A stretch of 64,000 nucleotides of DNA, from the NCBI GenBank assembly GCA_016719405.1, contig JADJZE010000005.1, positions 124,001 through 188,000 on the forward strand, in the 5' to 3' direction. This document shows, one piece after another, positions 51,879 to 60,271 of the stretch. How positions within the stretch are numbered: position 1 is the stretch's first letter; every line of letters starts with the position of its first letter. Both the position numbers and the translations under genes were made by a program. This DNA comes from Candidatus Aalborgicola lynettensis. Lineage in GTDB: Bacteria; Pseudomonadota; Gammaproteobacteria; Burkholderiales; Burkholderiaceae_C. The notes below the pieces were generated by a model. It had not been told where the DNA came from, made no database searches, and saw nothing but the letters and a program-made list of their open reading frames with translations.

Positions 51879-54016
51879 GCCAATGTCTCCACGGATTTTT
51901 GGGTTGTGCCGCGGGCATCCGCTGTCAACTGCAAAGACGGCGCACGGCGCACAAGACCATCCAGTTGGTAAATCGGAGCTACCACCGGCTCAACGTTGGA
52001 CGGGGTCAAATCCGGCACAACTGCGCAAACATTACTTAGTCGGGAGGCAGGAATATGCGTGGGTAGCACACCTGTGGTATCGGCATGGATATGGGCCAAA
52101 ACATCTTGCGAAGACTCAAACGCAAAACCCGGAACATTCAGCAGATTCGCCAACACGCGCAAGACCTTCCAAGCAGGTCGCGTGTCGCCCAAGGGTTTCA
52201 CCACGGCATGGAAACTTTGTACGCGCCCCTCGGCATTCACAAATGAACCGGATGTTTCTGTAAACGGTGCAACAGGTAGCAAAACGTCGCTGAATTCCAA
52301 GTTGGTCTTGAATGGGCTCAAGGTAACAACCATTTCGCACGATGTGAGTCCCTGCTTGCTGCGGGCACCGGCCACGGAATCGAATTCAGGCTCGGTGTTG
52401 AGCAAAATGGCTGCTTTCAATCCACCCGCCAATATCTGCCCAGCGTTCAAACCACCAGGGCCGGGCAAGGCCCCAACCACCTGCGCACCAACGGTATTGG
52501 CTGCTTCCGTCAAAAAGCCAACACGCGCACCCGTTTGTTCACCAATCCAATTCGCCAACGACAACAAGCTTGACGCCTTGGCGTGATGCGCTGCGGCATT
52601 GCCCAACAACACCGCTTTACGCTCACCCGCCAACAACGATTTGGCAATGGCCTGCGCAGTGGAGGATGCATTACCCGGGGCGGGAGCAGCAATACCCTTT
52701 TCAGCGCCAATGGCGGTCGCAATGTCGGCCAGCGCCTGTACCCAATTGGCAGTTGCCGCCTGCAAGGTGTTGCGCACAGGCATTGCCCAATCGACCGCGC
52801 CAGATGCCAGCACATTCACCACACAACCCGCACGCACGGCTTGACGGATACGTTGCGCGAACAAGGGATGGTCTTTGCGCAAATTGGAACCAACCACCAA
52901 CACACTCTGCAAGTGCGACAAGGATGCAATAGAAGTACCAAGGTAGCGCGCGCCGACCGGCGTATCGAACTCGGCGTTGCGCAGGCGATAGTCAATATTC
53001 TCAGAACCCAGCCCACGCACCAAGGCACCCGCCAGATACAGCTCTTCCAGAGTACTGTGGGGACTGACCAACGCACCAATGGCACCGCCACCCTGGTTGG
53101 ATTTAATGACTTTCAAACCATTGGCCACATATTCCAAAGCGGTCTGCCAATCGACGTTGATCCACTTTCCTCCCTGCTTGAGCATGGGCGATGTAAGACG
53201 GTGGTCGCTATTGAGGGACTCGTACGAGAAACGGTCACGATCAGCAATCCAGCATTCGTTCACCGCCTCATTCTCAAGCGGCACCACACGCAAGACCTTG
53301 TTGTTCTTGACCTGCACAACCAGGTTCGCACCCGCAGAGTCATGCGGACTCACCGATTTGCGACGCGACAACTCCCAGGTGCGCGCGCTATAGCGAAATG
53401 GTTTGCTGGTCAATGCACCAACAGGACATATGTCAATCATGTTGCCCGAGAGTTCAGAGTCAACCGATTGCCCAACAAAAGTTTCGATCTCGGCATGTTC
53501 GCCACGGTGCGACATACCCAGTTCCATCACCCCGGCCACCTCTTGCCCAAAGCGTACGCAACGGGTGCACTGGATGCAGCGACTCATTTCCTCCATGGAG
53601 ATCAAAGGCCCAACGTCCTTATGGGCCACTACGCGCTTCTCCTCTTCGTAGCGAGAAGTCGCCCCCCCATAACCGACAGCCAAATCCTGCAACTGGCACT
53701 CACCGCCCTGATCGCAAATGGGGCAATCCAAGGGGTGATTGATGAGCAAAAATTCCATGACCGACTTTTGGGCCTTGATGGCCTTATCGCTCTTGGTACG
53801 CACAATCATGCCCTGCGTCACCGGGGTAGCACACGCAGGCATCGGCTTGGGCATTTTCTCCACATCCACCAGACACATGCGGCAGTTGGCGGCGATGCTG
53901 AGTTTCTTGTGGTAACAAAAATGGGGAATATAGGTGCCCGCCTTCTCGGCTGCATGCATGACCATGCTGCCCTCGGTTATCTCTACCTTTTTGCCGTCGA
54001 GTTCTATTTCGATCAT
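51875..54016 (-). CDS. nuoG: NADH-quinone oxidoreductase subunit G
   Basis: Largest peripheral-arm subunit, 713 residues. The N-terminal ferredoxin part holds N1b (PHFCYHKKLSIAANCRMCLV), the His-ligated N5 region (HPLDCPICDQGGECQLQDLA) and N4 (MSRCIQCTRCVRFGQEVAGV, CPVGALTSKPF). The molybdopterin-like part follows (about 220-680), with no molybdenum site. It is shorter at the C-terminus than some relatives but has a complete ending. Start overlaps nothing; it follows nuoF by 12 bases and its stop overlaps the nuoH start (ATGA). Confidence 0.94.
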   Translation of the reverse strand: MIEIELDGKKVEITEGSMVMHAAEKAGTYIPHFCYHKKLSIAANCRMCLVDVEKMPKPMPACATPVTQGMIVRTKSDKAIKAQKSVMEFLLINHPLDCPICDQGGECQLQDLAVGYGGATSRYEEEKRVVAHKDVGPLISMEEMSRCIQCTRCVRFGQEVAGVMELGMSHRGEHAEIETFVGQSVDSELSGNMIDICPVGALTSKPFRYSARTWELSRRKSVSPHDSAGANLVVQVKNNKVLRVVPLENEAVNECWIADRDRFSYESLNSDHRLTSPMLKQGGKWINVDWQTALEYVANGLKVIKSNQGGGAIGALVSPHSTLEELYLAGALVRGLGSENIDYRLRNAEFDTPVGARYLGTSIASLSHLQSVLVVGSNLRKDHPLFAQRIRQAVRAGCVVNVLASGAVDWAMPVRNTLQAATANWVQALADIATAIGAEKGIAAPAPGNASSTAQAIAKSLLAGERKAVLLGNAAAHHAKASSLLSLANWIGEQTGARVGFLTEAANTVGAQVVGALPGPGGLNAGQILAGGLKAAILLNTEPEFDSVAGARSKQGLTSCEMVVTLSPFKTNLEFSDVLLPVAPFTETSGSFVNAEGRVQSFHAVVKPLGDTRPAWKVLRVLANLLNVPGFAFESSQDVLAHIHADTTGVLPTHIPASRLSNVCAVVPDLTPSNVEPVVAPIYQLDGLVRRAPSLQLTADARGTTQKSVETLA

Positions 54017-54028
54017 TGTGGGACTCGC

Positions 54029-55405
54029 TCAAACGTAAGCCGGAACCATACAGGTCTTGTGCTCAACGTGGTACTCAAATTCGTGTCGGAAATGCTTGAT
54101 CATCGCGCGCACGGGCATTGCCGCAGCATCCCCCAGCGCACAGATGGTGCGACCTTGAATGTTCTCAGCCACGTTATCGAGCAAGTCCATATCAGCCGCC
54201 CGGCCATGTCCGGTTTCAATCCGATCGACCAAGCGCGAAAGCCAACCCGTTCCTTCGCGGCAGGGCGTGCACTGACCGCAGGATTCATGCATGTAAAAGT
54301 AGCTCAGACGCTGCAGTGCTTTGACCATGCAACGGGTTTCGTCCATAACAATGACGGCCCCCGAACCCAACATGGAACCCGCTTTTGCAATCGAGTCGTA
54401 GTCCATGGTGCATTCCATCATGATGGATGCGGGCAACACCGGCGAGGAAGATCCCCCAGGGATAACCGCCTTGAGGCCACGGCCACCGCGCACACCACCT
54501 GCCAACTCCAGCAACTTGGCAAACGGCGTGCCCATGGGAATCTCGTAATTGCCGGGACGCTCCACATCACCGCTGATGGAGTAAATCTTGGTGCCACCGT
54601 TATTCGGCTTGCCACACTCCAGATACGCTTGACCACCGTTACGAATAATCCACGGCACCGCCGCAAAAGTTTCGGTGTTATTGATGGTCGTGGGCTTACC
54701 ATACAAACCAAAACTGGCCGGGAATGGTGGTTTGAAACGGGGCTGCCCCTTCTTGCCTTCCAGCGATTCGAGCAGTGCTGTTTCTTCGCCGCAGATATAG
54801 GCACCAAAGCCATGGGCGGCATGCAACTGAAAATTAAAACCGCTACCCATGATGTCGTTGCCTAAATAACCGGCCGCGCGGGCTTCTTCCAAGGCCGCCT
54901 CAAAACGGTCGTAGGCGGAGAAAATTTCGCCGTGAATGTAGTTGTAACCCACCGAAATACCCATGGCATATGCCGCGATGGCCATACCCTCGATCACGAT
55001 ATGCGGGTTGTATTCAATGATGTCACGATCCTTGCACGTACCGGGCTCACCCTCATCGGAGTTGCACACCAAATACTTTTGCCCGGGGAACTGACGGGGC
55101 ATGAAACTCCACTTGAGCCCCGTCGGAAACCCCGCACCGCCACGACCACGCAAAGCAGATTCTTTGACGGTCGCAATCACTTGGTCCTGGGTCATACCGA
55201 CAACACCGGTTTCGCCGTGCGGCACTGCACCATCCTGGCCCAAAATTTTGCGCAAAGCCTGGTAGCCGCCGCGTGCCTCATAGTCCTTGAGGTGCCAGTT
55301 GGAGCCATTCAATCCGGCAAAAATTTGGGGGTTGATGTGACGATCGTGGAAACAGGTCTGAACACCGGTGGCGCGAAACTGGGACAGAATGCTATCGGCC
55401 TTCAT
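54029..55405 (-). CDS. nuoF: NADH-quinone oxidoreductase subunit F
   Basis: NADH- and FMN-binding subunit, 458 residues. ALRGRGGAGFPTGLKWSFMP binds FMN and NADH, GFGAYICGEETALLESLEGK is the second flavin loop, and HESCGQCTPCREGTGWLSRL supplies cluster N3 with a further Cys in TICALGDAAAMPV. The N-terminal 50 residues are a family-typical leader (DRHINPQIFAGLNGSNW). The start overlaps the nuoE stop by four bases. Confidence 0.95.
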   Translation of the reverse strand: MKADSILSQFRATGVQTCFHDRHINPQIFAGLNGSNWHLKDYEARGGYQALRKILGQDGAVPHGETGVVGMTQDQVIATVKESALRGRGGAGFPTGLKWSFMPRQFPGQKYLVCNSDEGEPGTCKDRDIIEYNPHIVIEGMAIAAYAMGISVGYNYIHGEIFSAYDRFEAALEEARAAGYLGNDIMGSGFNFQLHAAHGFGAYICGEETALLESLEGKKGQPRFKPPFPASFGLYGKPTTINNTETFAAVPWIIRNGGQAYLECGKPNNGGTKIYSISGDVERPGNYEIPMGTPFAKLLELAGGVRGGRGLKAVIPGGSSSPVLPASIMMECTMDYDSIAKAGSMLGSGAVIVMDETRCMVKALQRLSYFYMHESCGQCTPCREGTGWLSRLVDRIETGHGRAADMDLLDNVAENIQGRTICALGDAAAMPVRAMIKHFRHEFEYHVEHKTCMVPAYV

Positions 55406-55893
55406 TGCTTACCCTCCGCCGCACGCAGCCCATCCACTAGTTGATCCAGCTTGTCATTACTCATGAAGCTGCACATGGCACGGTCATTCACCAGCATGAC
55501 AGGAGAATCGGCACAGGCTCCCAAGCACTCACATTGCTGCAAGGTAAACAAGCCATCTTTTGTGGTTTCACCCATTACAACGCCTAGCTTATTCTCTAAG
55601 TAGTGCAACGCTTTCTGACCATCGCGCAACTGGCAAGGCAGGTTGGTACACACATTGAGCTTGTACTTCCCAACGGGACGCTGGTTGTACATGTTGTAGA
55701 AGGTGGTCACCTCGTGAACCGCCATAGGCGCCATGCCCAAGTAATCGGCAACAATCTTCTCGCTCTCGGGGCTGACGTAACCGAGTTCCTGCTGAACGAT
55801 GGACAAACACGCCATAACGGCGGACTGTGCCTGCTCAGTTGGGTACTTGGCAACCTCCTTGGCGAAGCGCGCTTTAGTAGCTTCAGAGATCAT
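55402..55893 (-). CDS. nuoE: NADH-quinone oxidoreductase subunit E
   Basis: Thioredoxin-fold subunit with the off-pathway [2Fe-2S] cluster N1a, 163 residues. The four ligands are in VCTNLPCQL and LQQCECLGACADSPVMLVND. KYPTEQAQSAVMACLSIVQQ and VEVTTFYNMY-like helices precede them. Both ends overlap neighbours by four bases (with nuoD and nuoF), a compact operon arrangement. Confidence 0.95.
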   Translation of the reverse strand: MISEATKARFAKEVAKYPTEQAQSAVMACLSIVQQELGYVSPESEKIVADYLGMAPMAVHEVTTFYNMYNQRPVGKYKLNVCTNLPCQLRDGQKALHYLENKLGVVMGETTKDGLFTLQQCECLGACADSPVMLVNDRAMCSFMSNDKLDQLVDGLRAAEGKQ

Positions 55894-57143
55894 CGATCAA
55901 TCTCTCCAAAAACAATGTCCATAGTGCCAATGATGGACACCGCATCTGCAATCATGTGCCCCTTCGCCATTTCATTCAAACCCGCCAAATGGGCAAACCC
56001 CGGCGGACGAATTTTCATTCGATAGGGTTTGTTCGCACCATCGCTAATCAGATAAATACCAAACTCACCCTTGGGATGCTCAACGGCGGCATACGCCTCG
56101 CCGACGGGCACATGAAAACCTTCTGTAAACAGCTTGAAATGGTGAATCAAGCCTTCCATATTGGTTTTCATGGATTCGCGCGAAGGTGGCGCCACTTTGT
56201 GATTGTCTGTAATCACCGGACCCGGATTAGTCCTGAGCCAATCGACACATTGCTTAATGATGCGATTGGACTGCTTCATCTCTTCCATACGCACCAAATA
56301 ACGGTCGTACACGTCGCCAGTCTTACCTACAGGTACGTCGAAATCCAGCTTGTCGTATACGTCGTAGGGTTGCTTTTTGCGCAAGTCCCACGCAATGCCC
56401 GAGCCACGCAACATCGGGCCGGTAAAGCCCATATTCAGGGCACGTTCCGGCGCAACGATACCAATGTTCACCGTTCGCTGCTTCCAGATGCGGTTCTCGG
56501 TCAGCAGTGTGTGGTATTCCTCCAGGCACACCGGAAAACGCTGCGTGAAGTCCTCAATGAAATCCAGCAATGAACCTTGACGATTGCTATTCAGTTCAGC
56601 CACCCCCTTAGCATTGCGCACCTTGCTGGCTTTGAACTGCGGCATGGTGTCAGGCAAATCACGGTACACACCACCGGGGCGGAAATAAGCCGCATGCATA
56701 CGCGCACCACTGGCTGCCTCGTACATGTCAAACAGATCTTCACGCTCACGGAAGGTGTAAATCAAGATCGTAGAGCTACCACAATCATTACCGTGCGACC
56801 CCAACCACATCAAGTGATTCAACAAGCGGGTAATCTCGGAAAACATGACGCGGATGTATTGCGCACGAACCGGAACCGAGATTCCCAAGAGTTTTTCTAC
56901 AGCCAGACAATACGCATGCTCATTGCACATCATGGACACATAGTCCAAGCGGTCCATGTACGGCAAATTTTGGATATAGGTCTTGGTTTCAGCCAGCTTC
57001 TCGGTCGCACGGTGCAACAAACCAATGTGCGGATCCGCACGCTGAATTACTTCGCCATCGAGCTCCAACACCAAACGCAATACGCCGTGCGCCGCCGGGT
57101 GCTGCGGTCCAAAATTGAGGGTGTAGTTTTTAATTTCGGCCAT
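55890..57143 (-). CDS. nuoD: NADH-quinone oxidoreductase subunit D
   Basis: 49-kDa-type quinone-site subunit, 417 residues. NFGPQHPAAHGVLRLVLELD is the signature with the quinone-binding histidine; ADPHIGLLHRATEKLAETKT, YVSMMCNEHAYCLAVEKLLG and the ending EIDR are all canonical. PGVYRDLPD-like sequence and RGSGIAWDLRKKQPYDVY complete the core. It starts one base after the nuoC stop. Confidence 0.95.
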   Translation of the reverse strand: MAEIKNYTLNFGPQHPAAHGVLRLVLELDGEVIQRADPHIGLLHRATEKLAETKTYIQNLPYMDRLDYVSMMCNEHAYCLAVEKLLGISVPVRAQYIRVMFSEITRLLNHLMWLGSHGNDCGSSTILIYTFREREDLFDMYEAASGARMHAAYFRPGGVYRDLPDTMPQFKASKVRNAKGVAELNSNRQGSLLDFIEDFTQRFPVCLEEYHTLLTENRIWKQRTVNIGIVAPERALNMGFTGPMLRGSGIAWDLRKKQPYDVYDKLDFDVPVGKTGDVYDRYLVRMEEMKQSNRIIKQCVDWLRTNPGPVITDNHKVAPPSRESMKTNMEGLIHHFKLFTEGFHVPVGEAYAAVEHPKGEFGIYLISDGANKPYRMKIRPPGFAHLAGLNEMAKGHMIADAVSIIGTMDIVFGEIDR

Positions 57144-57144
57144 A

Positions 57145-57753
57145 TCAATTCAGGCCTCCGTAGTTATCTTCACGAATGATGCGCGGCGTAATTTCACGCG
57201 TTTCAATCGTGACCGGCTGGTACACCACACGCGCCTGCGCAGCGTCGTAACGCATCTCGACATGACCTGTAGTCGGAAAATCTTTGCGAAACGGGTGTCC
57301 GATGAAACCGTAGTCAGTCAAGATGCGTCGCAAATCGTTATGGCCATCGAAAACAATGCCATACAGGTCAAACGCCTCACGCTCAAACCAGTTAGCAGAA
57401 TTCCAGACATCGGTCACAGACTGCACCATCGGCATGCCGTCATTGGAGGCGAACACCTTCAAACGTACACGCTGGTTCAAACTCACCGACAGCAGATGAC
57501 TCACCACGCAAAAACGCGCCCCCTCGTACGTGCCATCGCCAAACTCGGAATAGTCCACGCCACACAGATCCAGCAATTGTTCAAAACGACAACCGGGCGC
57601 ATCTCGCAAGGCCACTGCTGCATCGTGGTAGTCCTGCGCAGACACCCACACAGTCACCTCACCCAAATCAGTTGAAATGCGATTAATTTTGTCACCCAAC
57701 GCGGCTTGAACAGCCGCTTGGGTCGACTCAGGGGATACGGAATACACAGTCAT
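57145..57753 (-). CDS. nuoC: NADH-quinone oxidoreductase subunit C
   Basis: 30-kDa-type subunit, 202 residues, separate from NuoD here (they are fused in E. coli). NWFEREAFDLYGIVFDGHND and LRRILTDYGFIGHPFRKDFP are the complex I 30 kDa signature. I start at 57753 (MTVYSVSPESTQAAVQAALG); the open frame upstream overlaps nuoB and is not family sequence. The end TPRIIREDNYGGLN is usual for Burkholderiales. Confidence 0.95.
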   Translation of the reverse strand: MTVYSVSPESTQAAVQAALGDKINRISTDLGEVTVWVSAQDYHDAAVALRDAPGCRFEQLLDLCGVDYSEFGDGTYEGARFCVVSHLLSVSLNQRVRLKVFASNDGMPMVQSVTDVWNSANWFEREAFDLYGIVFDGHNDLRRILTDYGFIGHPFRKDFPTTGHVEMRYDAAQARVVYQPVTIETREITPRIIREDNYGGLN

Positions 57754-57763
57754 GCCCTTGCCC

Positions 57764-58243
57764 TTATGCACGTGCAATCGTTTCAGTGCGGCGAATTTTT
57801 TGCTGCAATTGCAAAATACCGTAAACAAGAGCCTCAGCCGTTGGCGGACAGCCCGGAACGTAGATGTCCACCGGAACAATACGATCACAACCACGCACGA
57901 CTGAATAGCTGTAGTGGTAATAACCGCCGCCATTGGCGCAGGAACCCATACTGATAACCCAGCGCGGCTCCGACATCTGGTCGTAAACCTTGCGCAAGGC
58001 CGGCGCCATCTTATTGCACAAGGTCCCAGCCACAATCATCAAGTCCGACTGCCGCGGACTGGCACGAAAAACCTCGGCACCAAAACGACTGAGGTCGTAA
58101 CGGGCACAGGCCGAGTGCATCATTTCGACCGCACAACAGGCCAGTCCGAACGTCATGGGCCAAATGGAGCCGTTCTTGGCCCAGTTCATCACCGAGTCGT
58201 AACTGGTGGTGACAAAGCCTTCTTTAAATACGCCTTCAATCAT
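57764..58243 (-). CDS. nuoB: NADH-quinone oxidoreductase subunit B
   Basis: Holds cluster N2, the last iron-sulfur centre before quinone; 159 residues. Ligands lie in TFGLACCAVEMMHSACARYD (tandem Cys), ISMGSCANGGGYYHYSYSVV and YVPGCPPTAEALVYGILQLQ. ATG 58243 (MIEGVFKEGFVTTSYDSVMN) is the family start. It begins four bases after the nuoA stop and nuoC follows after 10 bases. Confidence 0.96.
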   Translation of the reverse strand: MIEGVFKEGFVTTSYDSVMNWAKNGSIWPMTFGLACCAVEMMHSACARYDLSRFGAEVFRASPRQSDLMIVAGTLCNKMAPALRKVYDQMSEPRWVISMGSCANGGGYYHYSYSVVRGCDRIVPVDIYVPGCPPTAEALVYGILQLQQKIRRTETIARA

Positions 58244-58247
58244 TGCA

Positions 58248-58607
58248 TCACTCCCAGTCCAGGGCGCCTTTTTTCCACATGTAGACAAAGCCGATGGTCA
58301 AAATCGCCACAAACTCCAGGCCAATCAAAAACCCAAACAAACCCAATTCCTTCAACGAAACCGCCCAAGGGAACAAGAATGCTGTCTCCAGATCAAACAG
58401 AATAAACAGAATAGCAACCAGGTAGTAACGAACGTCAAACTTCATTCGGGCATCTTCAAATGCCTCAAAACCACATTCGTATGGAGAATTTTTTGCCGGA
58501 TCAGGTCGATTGGGCCCCAGGATGTAACCCAAAACCTGTGGCACTACTCCGATTCCGATACCGACCAAAACAAACAAGAGGACAGGCAAATACTGGTCGA
58601 TGTTCAT
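58248..58607 (-). CDS. nuoA: NADH-quinone oxidoreductase subunit A
   Basis: First gene of the complex I operon; three-helix membrane subunit, 119 residues. YECGFEAFEDARMKFDVRYY is the conserved loop and AILFILFDLETAFLFPWAVS the second helix with its acidic residues. I start at 58607 (MNIDQYLPVLLFVLVGIGIG). The operon runs nuoA to nuoN without interruption on the minus strand, then DUF2818 and a Nudix gene. Confidence 0.95.
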   Translation of the reverse strand: MNIDQYLPVLLFVLVGIGIGVVPQVLGYILGPNRPDPAKNSPYECGFEAFEDARMKFDVRYYLVAILFILFDLETAFLFPWAVSLKELGLFGFLIGLEFVAILTIGFVYMWKKGALDWE

Positions 58608-58666
58608 TGTTTTATTCTGATCAAAATCTGTGTCTATTGAGTTACTACACAATAAACAGTTAGGTC

Positions 58667-58751
58667 TGGTGCCGTCGGCGAGACTCGAACTCGCACAGCT
58701 TTCGCCACTACCACCTCAAGATAGCGTGTCTACCAATTTCACCACGACGGC
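58667..58751 (-). tRNA. tRNA-Leu, anticodon GAG
   Basis: The minus strand reads GCCGTCGTGGTGAAATTGGT then AGACACGCTATCTTGAGGTG, a long variable arm (TGGCGAAAGCTG) and GCGAGTTCGAGTCTCGCCGA, ending CGGCACCA. The acceptor stem GCCGTCG/CGACGGC is perfect and CCA is encoded. The anticodon loop TTGAGGT gives GAG, reading CUC and CUU. A class II variable arm confirms Leu. It lies between secG and nuoA, a placement common in Burkholderiales. Confidence 0.96.
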
Positions 58752-58879
58752 GGCTCTAAACTTGTCAAGTAATCGATGGAAGCTGAGACAGCCCCACCCT
58801 CCTGAACCCGGTGGAGTTTACCCTGAATTTCCCTCATTTCCCGTAGGGATACGGGAATTCACGGTGGAATTAGAGGCAA

Positions 58880-59224
58880 CTACTTGGCAGGAATTTGCGC
58901 TGTATCAGATGCGGCTGCCACAGGTGCCGATGCAGCAGGAACTGCCTGAACAGCGGTCTCCAATACGCTACTCGACGAAGCAGGACGCAAGTTGCCGAAA
59001 TATGCCAATGCCAGAGTCGCAGCGAAGAAAACAGTTGCCAGTATCGCCGTAGCGCGTGACAAGAAATTGGCACTTCCGCTAGCGCCAAACAAACTGCCGG
59101 AGCCGCCGCTGCCAAACGCAGCCCCCATGTCCGCACCTTTGCCATGCTGCACCAAAATCAGGCCAACCATACCCAAAGCCGCCAACATCTGGACTGTCAA
59201 AATTATGGTCAATACAACATTCAT
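58880..59224 (-). CDS. secG: Preprotein translocase subunit SecG
   Basis: Accessory subunit of the SecYEG channel, 114 residues. Two membrane helices (VVLTIILTVQMLAALGMVGL and ATAILATVFFAATLALAYFG) flank the conserved cytoplasmic loop LVQHGKGADMGAAFGSGGSG and SLFGASGSANFLSRATA. The A/S/P-rich C-terminal tail is variable in the family. GGAG stands six bases before the ATG. It lies between tpiA and tRNA-Leu on the same strand. Confidence 0.95.
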   Translation of the reverse strand: MNVVLTIILTVQMLAALGMVGLILVQHGKGADMGAAFGSGGSGSLFGASGSANFLSRATAILATVFFAATLALAYFGNLRPASSSSVLETAVQAVPAASAPVAAASDTAQIPAK

Positions 59225-59258
59225 TACTTACTCCTAAATTTATAGCTATCTACGCCAA

Positions 59259-60005
59259 TCAATATCGGGCTGCAGCGATAATTGACAAGAAATCCGGGGC
59301 CTTGAGGGAGGCTCCACCTACCAAGCCACCGTCAATGTCGGCCTGCGCCAGCAACTGCGCCGCGTTGGCCGCATTCATGCTGCCGCCATACAAAATATGC
59401 ACACGATCCGAATGCGGTGTAGCTGCATGCAACTGTGCACGCAATACCGCATGCACCTGCTGCGCCTGCTCGACCGTGGCAGTCTTGCCCGTACCGATGG
59501 CCCACACCGGCTCATAGGCCACCACAATCTCACTGATGCAATGGCCGTTGGTGTGAATCACAGCAGCCAGCTGACGCTTGACTACGTCTTCGGTTCGCCC
59601 CGCTTCGCGCTCTGCCAGAGTTTCACCGACACACACAATCGGTGTCACGCCTCCAGCCAGTGCACGCTGGGCCTTCAATGCGACAACCGGATCGGTTTCA
59701 CCATGGTACTGACGCCGCTCCGAGTGACCCACCAGGCAATAACGCGCACCAAACTCGCGTAGCATGCCCACCGACGTTTCGCCGGTAAATGCGCCAGATT
59801 CATGTTGCGACACGTCTTGTGCCCCCAAGGCAATGACCGAACCCGCAAGTAGTTTTTGCACCTGCGCCAAGTAGGGCGCAGGCACACACACCGCCATCAG
59901 ACAATCCGCTTTCGGTGCGCCCGCCACCAAAGCCTGCACCAACGCTTCATTCGAAGCCAGAGAACCATTCATCTTCCAGTTACCTGCAATCAGCTTCTTT
60001 TTCAT
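59259..60005 (-). CDS. tpiA: Triosephosphate isomerase
   Basis: Interconverts dihydroxyacetone phosphate and glyceraldehyde-3-phosphate, 248 residues. MKKKLIAGNWKMNGSLASNE carries the substrate-binding Asn and Lys; CLVGHSERRQYHGETDPVVA has the electrophilic His; VVAYEPVWAIGTGKTATVEQ holds the catalytic Glu and flexible loop; LYGGSMNAANA is the phosphate-binding turn. Full length and intact. It leads into secG after 34 bases. Confidence 0.96.
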   Translation of the reverse strand: MKKKLIAGNWKMNGSLASNEALVQALVAGAPKADCLMAVCVPAPYLAQVQKLLAGSVIALGAQDVSQHESGAFTGETSVGMLREFGARYCLVGHSERRQYHGETDPVVALKAQRALAGGVTPIVCVGETLAEREAGRTEDVVKRQLAAVIHTNGHCISEIVVAYEPVWAIGTGKTATVEQAQQVHAVLRAQLHAATPHSDRVHILYGGSMNAANAAQLLAQADIDGGLVGGASLKAPDFLSIIAAARY

Positions 60006-60194
60006 GCTTCACTCCACAATAAAACAATCTTGCCGATACGGGTTTGCGATTCCATTGAGCTCTAGACACTTTATGCACCACTGTGAGTGAATGTTGCACT
60101 TGTCAAACTGCAAACAAACAGTGCCCAACTAGGGGATCAGGGTGTTGGCCCAGACCCAACACACCCGAACCACTAAAGGCGGCAATCTCTACCA

Positions 60195-60266
60195 CTTTCA
60201 TATACCATTTTGGCCGATAGCGCTTGTGCAACCAGCGCAAGCAGCTATCAAAACTATAGCAATACT
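60195..60266 (-). repeat. Dispersed palindromic repeat, copy H
   Basis: On the minus strand TTGCTATAGTTTTGATAGCT continues GCTTGCGCTGGTTGCACAAG and CGCTATCGGCCAAAATGGTA. It shows both hairpins of the family clearly: CTATAGTTTTGATAG on the left and GCTTGCGCTGGTTGCACAAG with its CGC end on the right. It occupies the gap between tpiA and pnp, ending six bases before the pnp stop. Confidence 0.78.
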
Positions 60267-60271
60267 GTTTA

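Noticed and set aside
52583..54865. A + strand open frame of about 760 codons
   Set aside because: It is exactly antisense to nuoG and nuoF, has no recognisable domain, and reflects codon bias of the real genes.
60139..60172. Imperfect GGGTGTTGG/CCAACACACCC hairpin as terminator upstream of pnp's end
   Set aside because: The stem is mismatched and no T-run follows on either strand.
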